Shown: positions 42,997-51,718, counted from the stretch's first letter. The stretch: 56,172 nucleotides of DNA from JBDKVA01 sp039679375 (GCA_039679375.1 JBDKVA010000166.1:1-56172), one strand, 5' to 3'. Notes: generated by a model from the letters alone, not told the origin. Translations and numbers: made by a program.

Positions 42997-43673
42997 GACG
43001 ATGCCCCTTTCAATACCCGATGATTAATTTGCATCTTTTTTTCACAATAGTGCGCAAGTCTTGAAATAGAAAAGCAAATCGCAAAATAAAACGCTGCTAC
43101 AATTGTGTAAGAAAGTAACGGATTCATTGTCAAATTCCCAATGATTTTACCTGTGCGCGTAAGGTCAACATAATTGATAATAGAGACCAGCGAGGATTCT
43201 TTTACAAGGTTGATCAGGAATCCAACCAATGGCGGTATCAGGAGCCGGACTGCCTGCGGCATGATAATAAACGCCATGCGTTGAAAATATGTCATCCCGA
43301 GAGCGTTCGCCGCTTCGGTCTGCCCCTTTGGAATCGACTGAATGCTGCCTCTTACAAGCTCGGCAATATAGGCGGCCGCATAAAGCGTAAGGCTGGCGAC
43401 ACAAGCAATTTGCCTGCTGACCTGAGTGCCTTTAAAAATCATAGGCAGTATAAAAAAAACTGAAAACATAATAACCAGAAGCGGAATACCTCGAATGATA
43501 TTTACATATGTCTTTGCGACATTTCTGAGTGTCCGGTTTTTCGATGTTAACGCCACCCCGATGACAGTGCCAATGACCATCCCTAAAAGGGCGGTAATAA
43601 AACAGATTAGCAGGGTTATGCCCGCTCCCTTGAAATATGGCAATATATGCTGGATACCAAACCGCTCAAACAC
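42993..43673 (-). CDS. Amino-acid ABC transporter permease
   Basis: Membrane subunit, 226 residues, His/Glu/Gln/Arg/opine family (HisM type). The loop contacting the ATPase reads AANALGMTYFQRMAFIIMPQ. Several membrane helices, with IIRGIPLLVIMFSVFFILP near the middle, are typical. It lies 11 bases downstream of the second permease gene and is coupled to the ATPase gene, forming a heteromeric channel. Confidence 0.94.
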   Translation of the reverse strand: MFERFGIQHILPYFKGAGITLLICFITALLGMVIGTVIGVALTSKNRTLRNVAKTYVNIIRGIPLLVIMFSVFFILPMIFKGTQVSRQIACVASLTLYAAAYIAELVRGSIQSIPKGQTEAANALGMTYFQRMAFIIMPQAVRLLIPPLVGFLINLVKESSLVSIINYVDLTRTGKIIGNLTMNPLLSYTIVAAFYFAICFSISRLAHYCEKKMQINHRVLKGASS

Positions 43674-43684
43674 TATTTATCACC

Positions 43685-44338
43685 TCACCATTTAAAAATG
43701 ATTCGTTCAGATTTCCGGAGTATGTTAATTATAATAAAGGACGAAACATAAAAGAGTACTCCTGTTATCAGGAATGCTTCTACGGTTCTTGCCGTAACGG
43801 ACTCAATGTATAGCGTTTGATACATTAATTCGTGCAGTGAAATGGTAGAGGCAACCGTCGATCCTAAAAACATAAGAACATATTGGTTTATTAAAGCTGG
43901 GAAAGCGCTCCTGAAAGCGGGCTTTAGCCGTATATAGGTAAAAACCTGCCAGTTTGACATGCCCAAGGCATGCCCTGCCTCTATTGTCCCGGAACTTACT
44001 GATTGAAATCCCGAACGCATAATTTCGGAAATATAAGCCCCGCTGTTAAAAATCATCGCAATCATTGTTGACTGAAGAGGCGTCATATTTATTCCCATCT
44101 GCGCGATTCCGAAATAGATCAGGTAAAGCTGCACGAGCAGCGGCGTATTGCGGACAATTTCAATATAGGCATTGGCGACAATTTGCAGCGGTTTTACTGT
44201 GCTTTTCTTTGCAGAATAGGCGCATAGCCCGAGAATAATACCAAACAGCAATGCAATCGTTGCCGCTGTAAAATTTACGCCGATTCCCTTCAGCATCATT
44301 ATCAAATAAGGTGCAATATCCTTAAAATGGAATCTCAT
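43685..44338 (-). CDS. Amino-acid ABC transporter permease
   Basis: Second membrane subunit, 217 residues from ATG at 44338, chosen because GGAG lies 7 bases upstream and the next residues (MRFHFKDIAPYLIMMLKGIG) match the usual family start; the open frame extends upstream to 44440 without support. Ends of the family are evident: VRNTPLLVQLYLIYFG and the ATPase-contact loop GHALGMSNWQVFTYIRLKPA. It pairs with the permease at 42993-43673. Confidence 0.93.
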   Translation of the reverse strand: MRFHFKDIAPYLIMMLKGIGVNFTAATIALLFGIILGLCAYSAKKSTVKPLQIVANAYIEIVRNTPLLVQLYLIYFGIAQMGINMTPLQSTMIAMIFNSGAYISEIMRSGFQSVSSGTIEAGHALGMSNWQVFTYIRLKPAFRSAFPALINQYVLMFLGSTVASTISLHELMYQTLYIESVTARTVEAFLITGVLFYVSSFIIINILRKSERIIFKW

Positions 44339-44485
44339 AATATTTCTCCAATTTCCGGCACAATTCCAATAAAGAAGGGCCGGGAAGCAGACCGGCAGTC
44401 GCGCTCCCGCTTCCTTGACCCCTCTCGGAATTACCTGCATAAAGATTGTATCCTGCTACAATTATTAATATTATGCGAAGTCTAT

Positions 44486-45301
44486 TTAATAATTGTTCAG
44501 CTTTGGCATTTCTCTATTGAAGTGTTTCTCATAAAGGTCGCCAAATGTTCCATTGTACATGTTGTTACGGATAAAATTGTTAACATAATTGAGCCAATCC
44601 TGATCCCCATGGGCAGCAGCCATGCAAGCAAAGGATGCTCTTTCTGCATCCACGGGCATGGGAGCCATATCGGAATTTTCCGCTGCAAGCGAATATACCT
44701 GTGCGCTGGCTTCCAGTAATACGTCGGCCTTACCTGTTTTCAAGGCCATAAATGCATCTGCAATACTGTCAAAGCGTACAATTTCAGCCTTTGGATATTT
44801 TTCCGTTGCAAAAACATCGCTGGTGGTACCCCTTGCCAGTGAGATTTTCTTGTCTGCCAGATCATCCCAGGAGGTAAGCAAACTATTTTTATTGCAGAGG
44901 CCCAAAATTCCTGAGCCGGCATAGGGAAGAGAAAAACTGACCGATTTCGCTCTTTCGTCCGTAGGCACAATTCCGGAAATAACAATATCGCACTTATCCG
45001 ATGTAATCATTGGTATGCGTCCGGCGCCATCTGTCGGGACAAATTCTACTTTCACACCCAATGCTTTTCCAAACATATTCGCGATATCGACATCGTATCC
45101 CGTCCAGGTACCATCCGATCCCAGAACGCTCCACCCCGGATTGTCCGGAATGGTGGCTACACGTACAACGCCTTTGTCAATTACCTTTTGCAAGCGGCTT
45201 TCCGCGGCTGTATTACCTGCTGTGTTGTTGCCCGTACATGCAGATAAAAGCATAGTGAAAACGATAAAAACAGCAACCAAAAAACAAATCCTCTTCTTCA
45301 T
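44486..45301 (-). CDS. Amino-acid-binding lipoprotein of ABC transporter
   Basis: Extracellular substrate-binding protein, 271 residues, SBP family 3. Lipoprotein signal with lipobox LLSAC and lipid-bearing Cys22. Core features: VIDKGVVRVATIPDNPGWSV at the start, GYDVDIANMFGKALGVKVEF and FSLPYAGSG. Ligands are polar amino acids or opines in this family; the residues here do not identify one. GGAGGAG precedes ATG. First gene of the transport operon, followed by both permeases, ATPase and catabolic genes. The 172-base gap upstream has a likely promoter with an operator-like inverted repeat. Confidence 0.94.
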   Translation of the reverse strand: MKKRICFLVAVFIVFTMLLSACTGNNTAGNTAAESRLQKVIDKGVVRVATIPDNPGWSVLGSDGTWTGYDVDIANMFGKALGVKVEFVPTDGAGRIPMITSDKCDIVISGIVPTDERAKSVSFSLPYAGSGILGLCNKNSLLTSWDDLADKKISLARGTTSDVFATEKYPKAEIVRFDSIADAFMALKTGKADVLLEASAQVYSLAAENSDMAPMPVDAERASFACMAAAHGDQDWLNYVNNFIRNNMYNGTFGDLYEKHFNREMPKLNNY

Positions 45302-45340
45302 AGAACTCGACTCCTCCCTTTTGTTATATCGCTATCATTT

Positions 45341-45366
45341 AAGGGCATTTTACCCTTTAATGTCAA
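45341..45366 (-). promoter_or_regulatory. Candidate promoter and operator of the amino-acid transport operon
   Basis: On the minus strand a perfect TTGACA (45366-45361) is followed within four bases by the inverted repeat AAGGG-TAAAATG-CCCTT (45357-45341), which would overlap the spacer. A clear -10 at standard spacing is not evident; TTAAAT is the best at 18 bases. The repeat is a candidate site for the regulator encoded just upstream. Confidence 0.4.
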
Positions 45367-45473
45367 AAAATAGGTTATAAAAGTGGAAAACAACCAGATA
45401 ATGTTGCAGAGCCGTCGCTTGCTTCTAAAAACAACATTCTGAAGAACAACAATCTGAAATTACTTTTTACTCC

Positions 45474-46157
45474 TTACCTGGTTTCCGATGCTTTTTTATT
45501 CTTGGCTCCATTTGCATCGTTGCCGCGGATTAAGTCAAGATAGCTGTAAAATGTATATTTGGAAATATGAAGTTCGTCGCATAACCGCTCGCCGGATTTG
45601 CTGATTAAAAAAGCACCCTTATTGTCAAGATACTCCAACAGCCGTATTTTTTCATTCTTGTCCATCTCGCCAAGTTCTTTTCCGATTAATGCGGAACCGC
45701 TTTTTATTAACTCGCTCAATAAATCCTGAACATTATTTACAAAAATTTCGTTAACCTCATTATCCGTTACTGCATATCTGTTATGATCCTTTAGATATGT
45801 TTCAAATTTAACCGAATCGCTGATATCAAGATTTATACAAAGAGAATATCTTAATACGCCATCTTTATCACGCAAATAAATACTGGAAGACCGAAGGATT
45901 TTTCCATCGCGGGCATGCGTGATATAGTTGAATTTGTCACCATTTTTAATAGTACCGCGGATCACTTCAAGCCCAAGGTTGCTTCCGCAGTCTCCGATTT
46001 TTCTGCCGGTTATGTGTCCGTTACGGATATCTGCGATCGTTTTATCATACGGCTGGCTTAAATCATGAAGCACTATTTCACAATGAGGGCCGCATTGCTG
46101 CTCAATCAAATCCATTATTTGAGTCAACGCTTTTTTGTCTATGTAGCATTCGTCCAA
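45474..46157 (-). CDS. YheO-type PAS-like transcriptional regulator
   Basis: Protein of 227 residues with an N-terminal YheO-like PAS domain (about 10-120; CEIVLHDLSQPYDKTIADI then NGHITGRKIGD) and a C-terminal helix-turn-helix (about 160-220; LDNKGAFLISKSGERLCDEL and LHISKYTFYSYLDLIRG). Start is TTG at 46157 with GGAGG eight bases upstream. Members often lie beside amino-acid or peptide catabolic genes with RidA, as here, and are believed to sense a small amino-acid-like ligand. It should regulate the transporter operon that begins 172 bases downstream. Confidence 0.88.
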   Translation of the reverse strand: MDECYIDKKALTQIMDLIEQQCGPHCEIVLHDLSQPYDKTIADIRNGHITGRKIGDCGSNLGLEVIRGTIKNGDKFNYITHARDGKILRSSSIYLRDKDGVLRYSLCINLDISDSVKFETYLKDHNRYAVTDNEVNEIFVNNVQDLLSELIKSGSALIGKELGEMDKNEKIRLLEYLDNKGAFLISKSGERLCDELHISKYTFYSYLDLIRGNDANGAKNKKASETR

Positions 46158-46512
46158 TATAATTACCTCCGCCTGATTTGCTTTATGTAAACACTATATC
46201 ATACTTTTTTTCTTGTGTAAATAACATTTTGTTATTTTTTTAGGCTTTATATTCTTCCATTTTAGGCTGCATTTAGCATAAGTGCGGTATGGGCAACATC
46301 TGTTTTTCGTTTGTTGTTCAAATTCAAATCGGCTTATATAGCCTATTTTGGAGTCTTCTCATCTGGTTAGCGCAACCGGATCGCCATTTATTTTAAAAGA
46401 ACTTGTCATCGTGCATTAGTCAAATAGAATTAAGTTTACCAGATTATTTTTTTGTTTTCATATAATTTCGTTTGTATTTTTCTGTAATTATACTGGTAAT
46501 AGAACCAGGCCA
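46158..46512. other. AT-rich intergenic region without a gene
   Basis: It separates the divergent YheO-type and WecB-type genes and must hold both promoters. I see one imperfect hairpin (ATCTGGTT-AGCGC-AACCGGAT, about 46360-46382) without a T-run, and poly-T tracts near 46208 and 46235. No open frame or RNA family is recognised. Confidence 0.4.
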
Positions 46513-46541
46513 TTGACAAAGCGGTACCGCTTTAATAAACT
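46513..46541 (+). promoter_or_regulatory. Promoter with perfect 16-base palindrome in the spacer
   Basis: TTGACA (46513-46518), a 17-base spacer, then TAAACT (46536-46541). The spacer is almost filled by the perfect palindrome AAAGCGGTACCGCTTT (46518-46533). A protein bound there would directly block or remodel the promoter of the glycosyltransferase gene that starts about 70 bases downstream. Confidence 0.55.
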
Positions 46542-46610
46542 TAATTTATATAACACTCACAATTGTACCTTACAAAGGTTAATAACTTATGCCGGTGTAC
46601 AACGGCAGAA

Positions 46611-47369
46611 ATGACGGTTGATAAAATAATGATGAGAAAAACGGTTGACATACTTGGCGTCCCTGTAGACAGCATTACGATGAAGGAGGCAGTGGCAAAG
46701 ACCGGCTCCTTTATCGAAGAGGGCGGAATCCACTCCATATATACCCCGAATGCGGAAATCATGATGGCTGCACAAAGAGACCCCGAGTTGAGAGATATCC
46801 TTTTAAAGGCTGACATGCTGACGGCAGACGGTGCAGGCGTTGTACTCGCATCAAGGCTGCTTGGGCGCAGCGTTCCCGAGAAGGTATCGGGTTTTGATCT
46901 GGTGGTCGAGCTCTTTAAAGCTTACGGCGCAAAAGGCCTTCGGTGCTTTTTGTTTGGCGCAAAACCGGGAGTGGCGGAAGAGGCGGCAAAAAAGACGGAA
47001 GCCGGTTATCCGGGCGTCGTGGTTGCAGGTTTTCATCATGGCTACTTCAGCGCTGAACAGGATGATGAAATCGTCCGTGCCATCAATGCCTCCCGATGCG
47101 ATCTTCTGCTGGTAGCGCTCGGCGCGCCCAAGCAGGAAAAATGGATTTACAGCCATATGGGTCAGTTGAATACGAAAGTTTGTATCGGAGTAGGCGGTAC
47201 AATTGACATACTGGCTGGCAGAGTTCAGCTGACGCCTGATTTTTTCAGAAGGAATGGCCTGGAGTGGCTTTACAGGCTTTATAAGGAACCCCGGCGCTTC
47301 ATACGCATGCTGGATCTGCCCAGGTTCATGCTGCGCGTGCTGCTTGCCAGGAGTCCGTTCGGAAACTAA
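46611..47369 (+). CDS. WecB/TagA/CpsF family glycosyltransferase
   Basis: GT26-family enzyme, 252 residues from ATG at 46611; ATGs at 46629 and 46632 are alternatives, and none has a strong ribosome binding site. Members transfer N-acetylmannosamine or a related sugar to a lipid-linked N-acetylglucosamine on the inner membrane face, the committed step of teichoic-acid or similar surface polymer synthesis. Conserved segments: IYTPNAEIMMAAQRDPEL, TADGAGVVLASRLLGR, and LGAPKQEKWI near the middle. It is a single plus-strand gene facing the toxin gene, not clustered with tag genes. Acceptor and donor cannot be assigned. Confidence 0.92.
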   Translation: MTVDKIMMRKTVDILGVPVDSITMKEAVAKTGSFIEEGGIHSIYTPNAEIMMAAQRDPELRDILLKADMLTADGAGVVLASRLLGRSVPEKVSGFDLVVELFKAYGAKGLRCFLFGAKPGVAEEAAKKTEAGYPGVVVAGFHHGYFSAEQDDEIVRAINASRCDLLLVALGAPKQEKWIYSHMGQLNTKVCIGVGGTIDILAGRVQLTPDFFRRNGLEWLYRLYKEPRRFIRMLDLPRFMLRVLLARSPFGN

Positions 47370-47434
47370 TGTATGCAGGAGTTTTCGAGCGGACTCTTGG
47401 AATAAAAGGTGCCTAGGAGTCCGCACGGGCTCCT
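47351..47434. terminator. Inverted repeats between convergent wecB-type and toxin genes
   Basis: GAGTCCG (47351-47357) pairs with CGGACTC (47390-47396), and AGGAGTCC (47415-47422) with GGGCTCCT (47427-47434) around a GCAC loop. AGGAGTCCG appears more than once. There is no clear T-run, so terminator function is possible but weakly supported. Confidence 0.4.
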
Positions 47435-47533
47435 GGTACGGCTTGTCTTATTTCTATTGATATTTTTAATATGTACTGTTTTAAGTTCAGCTCTTTATTC
47501 TTTGAAGCTTCTCACGGCTGTTTGCCGCTTCCG

Positions 47534-47884
47534 TCATATTTCGGCCAGTCCAAAGCTGATACTGAGCGCTTCGTTTACCTTATCCATCAGTTCATCGTCC
47601 AGATGTCCGATTTTTTCTCTCAATCTTTTTTTATCAATGGTTCTTATCTGCTCCAGCAGGATCACCGAATCCTTCTGCAAGCCGTAATCCTGTGCGCTTA
47701 TCTCGATATGCGTAGGCAGCTTTGCTTTGTTGATCTGCGACGTAATGGCCGCCGCGATAACAGTTGGGCTGTATTTGTTCCCTATGTCGTTCTGCACGAC
47801 TAAAACCGGCCTGACGCCTCCCTGCTCCGATCCGATCACAGGGCTTAAATCAGCATAGTAAATATCACCACGTTTTATTATCAC
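47534..47884 (-). CDS. ndoA: NdoA/MazF-type mRNA interferase toxin
   Basis: Ribosome-independent endoribonuclease of 116 residues, the same length as B. subtilis EndoA. It opens with MIIKRGDIYYADLSPVIGSE and has the conserved GGVRPVLVVQND and TVIAAAIT segments. It starts with GTG two bases after the antitoxin stop codon, with a GGGGAG site inside the antitoxin gene, so the pair is translationally coupled. In Firmicutes this toxin cleaves mRNA at specific short sequences and is held inactive by the antitoxin encoded upstream. Confidence 0.95.
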   Translation of the reverse strand: MIIKRGDIYYADLSPVIGSEQGGVRPVLVVQNDIGNKYSPTVIAAAITSQINKAKLPTHIEISAQDYGLQKDSVILLEQIRTIDKKRLREKIGHLDDELMDKVNEALSISFGLAEI

Positions 47885-47886
47885 TT

Positions 47887-48162
47887 CTATTCCAACTCCC
47901 CAAGGCGTTCTTCATATTTTTGCTGTTGGTCGCAGTCTGCATCCATGCACATTTCCGCAAGCCTGATATTGATTTCGGCCATCTCCTGATAGCCCTTCTT
48001 CATACTGTCTCTCATTTGAATCTTTCTCTTTTCGCGTATATACAACCTCATCGCTTCCCTGACAAATTCGCTTCTGTTGGTATTTTCAACAGAAACGATA
48101 TGATCTATTTCTTTCAATAAATTATCAGGAAGGCTTATCAGTATTTTTTTCAGTTCTGCCAA
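47887..48162 (-). CDS. ndoAI: Ribbon-helix-helix antitoxin (NdoAI/EndoAI type)
   Basis: 91 residues; an N-terminal ribbon-helix-helix DNA-binding domain (ELKKILISLPDNLLKEIDHI then NTNRSEFVREAMRLYIRE) and a C-terminal tail that should wrap the toxin. Start is TTG at 48162 behind GGGGG. It should repress its own promoter in the 237-base region upstream, which contains an imperfect hairpin (CAGCG/CGCTG arms at about 48230-48285) and long AT runs. Confidence 0.9.
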   Translation of the reverse strand: MAELKKILISLPDNLLKEIDHIVSVENTNRSEFVREAMRLYIREKRKIQMRDSMKKGYQEMAEINIRLAEMCMDADCDQQQKYEERLGELE

Positions 48163-48399
48163 AATAAAACCCCCAATTTCCCCACCAAGATATAAACCAT
48201 AGAGAGAGGCTATGTAAGTAGTTACACCATAGCAGCGGGCTAAAACAGCGAATACTATTATTTTTGCTATACGCTGCCCGATTTATGCTTATTGCTTATC
48301 GATATATATATATTATTATATATCTTTATATATGCACGGTCAAATTAAAATTCCGTTACCGGCATGTATTTTTCATATGGCTATAAAAAAGGACAATAT

Positions 48400-48720
48400 T
48401 CATATGGCGGCATGAAACCAGAACACCTTTATTGGTACGGAATCCGGATTCCTTTTAAATGAGTGTTTTGTTCTGGGCGGAAGCAATATTGCCATATCCG
48501 GCCTTACCTCAGCTTCCGTATCACCCATCAAAACCGTGCCGCTGCCTTCAATTACGTAAAAACCCTCCTGATCGTCATGGCAGCCAGGGACCTCATATTT
48601 TAACGAATTGTAAAAGCATATGCCCGAACAGCTTCCATTCAAGCCGTCCAAAAACTTAGCAGACGGGTTTACTTTCGTTTTATCCATGTTGAGTCTGTCA
48701 AGGTAAGTATAGAGCTTCAT
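48400..48720 (-). CDS. Small cupin-domain protein
   Basis: Single-domain cupin of 106 residues. The cupin motifs are partly recognisable: GCHDDQEGFYVIEGSGTVLM and the following PDMAILLPPRTKHSFKRN, with His residues for a metal. Such proteins include sugar isomerases, dioxygenase-like and binding proteins, and nothing here chooses between them. AAGGAG lies about 11 bases before ATG. It stands between alr and the antitoxin gene, an uncommon insertion in this otherwise conserved Firmicutes order. Confidence 0.85.
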   Translation of the reverse strand: MKLYTYLDRLNMDKTKVNPSAKFLDGLNGSCSGICFYNSLKYEVPGCHDDQEGFYVIEGSGTVLMGDTEAEVRPDMAILLPPRTKHSFKRNPDSVPIKVFWFHAAI

Positions 48721-48806
48721 TATGCTGCTTCTCCTTTTTCGTTATTATATCGGGCGCATATTATCCGTACATGCAAATGCAAAAAAGAATTCATGTTCGG
48801 CTTTTT

Positions 48807-49976
48807 TCAGATGAGATAATTCAAGACGCTGCTGATCCTGCCACCCTTCAGGTACACTCTCGGTATCCGTTTGCCGATGATGCATATCATTTCGTAGCTG
48901 ATGGTGCCTATATCGGCTGCAACCTCGTCTACGCTGATACAGGCCCCATTCTGGCTCCCGAATATGACGACTTCATCTCCGACATGCACCTCATGCTTCA
49001 AATCGGTCACGTCGATCATGCACTGATCCATACAGATCCTTCCGACTACAGGTGCATATTCTCCGTTCACCAGCATGCGCCCCTTATTAGATAAAAGCCT
49101 TGTATATCCGTCGGCATATCCGATCGGTACAGTAGCAATTTTGCTTGGCCGGGACGTACGGAATGTCCTTCCGTAGCTGATGCAGGTGCCCGGCTCCACA
49201 TCCTTCACGAGTATTACATTGGCTTTCAGTGTCATGGCAGGCTTAAGGCTTATTTTTTCCCTGTCAACCTCCTGCGAAGGGTACAATCCATAAAGGATTA
49301 TGCCGGGGCGTACCATATCAAGGTGCATTTGCGGGTATTGCATGATGCCGGCGCTGTTGCAGACATGTCTTAACGGGATATGGACACCCAGTTTGACAAG
49401 CTCGCTGCATACATTCATGTAGCGTTCAAACTGCATCATGGTATAATCCCTTTCCGTTTCATCCGCAGAAGCAAAATGGGTAAAAAGTCCTTCAATCATC
49501 AATCCCGGAAGCTTTCCAAGCTCTAATATGCTCTGAATGGCGCCTTGATCCGGCATAAAGCCGACCCTCGTCATTCCCGTATCCAATTTTACATGGATCT
49601 TTGCACTTCTGCAAAGCTTCACCGCCGCTTTGGACAGCACCTGCGCCATTTCCCGGCTAAATACGGCCTGTGTCACATCATTGATGACGATTTCTTCAGC
49701 CCTTGACGGGTCTGTGTATCCGAATATCAGGATCGGGACTCTAATGCCCATTTTTCTTATCTGGATGGCTTCATCCAGCTTGGAAACAGCCAGCTGCGAA
49801 ACGCCGTTGTCCAGCAGCGTCCTTACGACCTCCAATACGCCGTGGCCGTACGCATCCGCTTTGACAACGCCCATCATTTCAACTTCTTCTCCGATTACTC
49901 TCCTTATTTCAAGCACGTTGTGTGCAATCGCATCAAGGTCTATTTCAGCCCATGCATGGTTCAACCTGTAATCCAT
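48807..49976 (-). CDS. alr: Alanine racemase
   Basis: PLP enzyme of 389 residues that converts L- to D-alanine for peptidoglycan. Lys39 in GVVKADAYGHG binds PLP; the second-subunit Tyr is in CISYGRTFRT; PIGYADGYTRLL and GRICMDQCMIDV are family signatures. GAGGATAAA precedes ATG. It lies 37 bases downstream of the NAD(P)HX repair gene, the usual Firmicutes neighbourhood (nnr, alr, ndoAI, ndoA). Confidence 0.96.
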   Translation of the reverse strand: MDYRLNHAWAEIDLDAIAHNVLEIRRVIGEEVEMMGVVKADAYGHGVLEVVRTLLDNGVSQLAVSKLDEAIQIRKMGIRVPILIFGYTDPSRAEEIVINDVTQAVFSREMAQVLSKAAVKLCRSAKIHVKLDTGMTRVGFMPDQGAIQSILELGKLPGLMIEGLFTHFASADETERDYTMMQFERYMNVCSELVKLGVHIPLRHVCNSAGIMQYPQMHLDMVRPGIILYGLYPSQEVDREKISLKPAMTLKANVILVKDVEPGTCISYGRTFRTSRPSKIATVPIGYADGYTRLLSNKGRMLVNGEYAPVVGRICMDQCMIDVTDLKHEVHVGDEVVIFGSQNGACISVDEVAADIGTISYEMICIIGKRIPRVYLKGGRISSVLNYLI

Positions 49977-50013
49977 TTTATCCTCCAGACGATGCTGCTG
50001 TAAAAGTTACTTT

Positions 50014-51588
50014 TCAATCAGAATCAGCATCTTTGTTCCCCAGAATTTTTCTGAATGCCTGCGGCAAATATATGAGCAAATCACCTGCCAGCATGCTGTG
50101 CATGCCCAGCTTTTCTGCGGCTATATCACCGGCAAGGCCATGCAGAAACACACCTGCAGCGGCAGCATCGCCAACTGCCGCGCCTTGTGCCAACAAGCCT
50201 GCAATGATACCGGTAAGTACGTCGCCTGTGCCGGCCGTAGCCATTCCCGCATTCCCCGCCGGATTGACAAAAACGTGACCGTCAGGCTGTGCTACAACTG
50301 TCCGGCTGCCTTTCAGTACAACAGTAACTCCATATTCCTTTGCAAATCTCTTTGACACACCGGTCCTGTCCGCCTGCACATCTTGAATATCAAGCCCCGT
50401 AAGTCTGGCCATCTCACCGGGGTGAGGCGTAACAACCGCATCGGCAGAGAGTCCCTTCAGTATTTCCGTGTTTCCCGAAATGGCGTTCAATGCATCCGCA
50501 TCCAGTACAAGAGGAATTGTACTCTCTTTTATAATTTTTTCAACAATTTCTTCGATTTGTTCCGTACATGTTAATCCGGGGCCTATTGCCGCGGCATCCA
50601 TCCTTTTCATATGTGTAAGGATCTTCGCCGCGCTTTCCGGGACAAGGCAGCCGCTTCCGCCGTCCTCAAGCGGCAATATGATAGGTTCTGTAAGCCTGGA
50701 GCCATATATATGCGCCAGGCTTGCAGGGACTCCGGTGTAAACAAGGCCTGCTCCCGAACGCAGGGCAGCCATGGAGGCCAGGCATCCCGACCCGGTCATC
50801 CCGGCTGAGCCTGTCACAAGAAGGACCCTTCCATAGTCTCCCTTGTTGCTGTTTTCTGTTCTTTGCGGAAGCATATTAATGACTTCAGCGGCATCGATCA
50901 ATTCCGTGCAGATATCCTGTTTAGCGATCGCGCAAGGCGGTATTCCAATGTCTGCAACAACAAGCTTTCCCGTGTATTCGCATCCGGGATGCAAAACAAG
51001 CCCTGTTTTCGGAAGGCAGAAGGTCACAGTTGAAGCCGCCTTGATACCTGCACCTTTTACCGTGCCGGTTGTTCCGTCAATGCCGGAAGGGATGTCGATA
51101 GAAAGGATTGGTTTCCGTAAAGCATTCACCCGTTCGATCACCGTTACGGCAATTCCGCTGACCTCTCTGGTGAGACCCGTTCCAAATATTCCGTCCAGAA
51201 TCAGCTGAGATTTCTCTATTTCAGTATTAAAGGTATCCAATTGCTTTTCATCAAGAAGCTCCATAACATGGATCCCTATTCTTTCCAATATACAAAGATT
51301 GATAAGGGCGTCTCCGGATATCCCGGATTTTGAACCGACCAGATACACCCGAACGTCCGCGCCTTTACAATGAAGCAGCCTCGCGGCAGCAAAAGCGTCA
51401 CCTCCGTTATTGCCCCGCCCTGCGATAGCCGCAATCCGCCTGCCGCCCATGCAGCCGCCAAGCATATCCTGTGCCTCCCTGGCCACAGCCATAGCGGCAT
51501 TTTCCATCAGCACCATGCCTGGGATTCCATAATCATTTATTGCACATGCATCGATTGCCTTCATTTGCTCAGGCGTAACCAGCTTCAT
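50014..51588 (-). CDS. nnrD: Bifunctional NAD(P)H-hydrate epimerase/ADP-dependent dehydratase
   Basis: Metabolite-repair enzyme of 524 residues that restores damaged hydrated NADH and NADPH. The N-terminal YjeF-type epimerase (about 1-215) contains GRGNNGGDAFAAARLLH and DGIFGTGLTREVSG. The C-terminal dehydratase with ribokinase-like fold (about 230-510) contains VTGSAGMTGSG, VVTPHPGEMARLTG and AGTGDVLTGIIAGLLAQGAA with the catalytic Asp. Start ATG follows GAGGTGAATCG. It is the usual partner of alr in this order. A large imperfect palindrome lies in its 5' leader. Confidence 0.96.
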   Translation of the reverse strand: MKLVTPEQMKAIDACAINDYGIPGMVLMENAAMAVAREAQDMLGGCMGGRRIAAIAGRGNNGGDAFAAARLLHCKGADVRVYLVGSKSGISGDALINLCILERIGIHVMELLDEKQLDTFNTEIEKSQLILDGIFGTGLTREVSGIAVTVIERVNALRKPILSIDIPSGIDGTTGTVKGAGIKAASTVTFCLPKTGLVLHPGCEYTGKLVVADIGIPPCAIAKQDICTELIDAAEVINMLPQRTENSNKGDYGRVLLVTGSAGMTGSGCLASMAALRSGAGLVYTGVPASLAHIYGSRLTEPIILPLEDGGSGCLVPESAAKILTHMKRMDAAAIGPGLTCTEQIEEIVEKIIKESTIPLVLDADALNAISGNTEILKGLSADAVVTPHPGEMARLTGLDIQDVQADRTGVSKRFAKEYGVTVVLKGSRTVVAQPDGHVFVNPAGNAGMATAGTGDVLTGIIAGLLAQGAAVGDAAAAGVFLHGLAGDIAAEKLGMHSMLAGDLLIYLPQAFRKILGNKDADSD

Positions 51589-51626
51589 CGATTCACCTCT
51601 TTACACTTTCCTGTCTCTTGTCTTAC

Positions 51627-51711
51627 GGCTAGAGCTTAACTTCAACTATCATTTTGCTACACACTGCATTCCACGCAGTGTCCGCAAAAAAGTTGATGTA
51701 AAGCTTTAGCC
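51627..51711. repeat. 85-base near-palindrome upstream of nnrD
   Basis: Outer arms GGCTAGAGCTTAAC (51627-51640) and the reverse complement of GTAAAGCTTTAGCC at the right end, middle arms TTTTGC/GCAAAA and inner arms ACACTGC (51661-51667) and GCAGTGT (51675-51681) around a 7-base loop. It would fold into one long stem with small bulges. It fills the gap between the coiled-coil gene and nnrD. Confidence 0.6.
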
Positions 51712-51718
51712 TTTCCTG

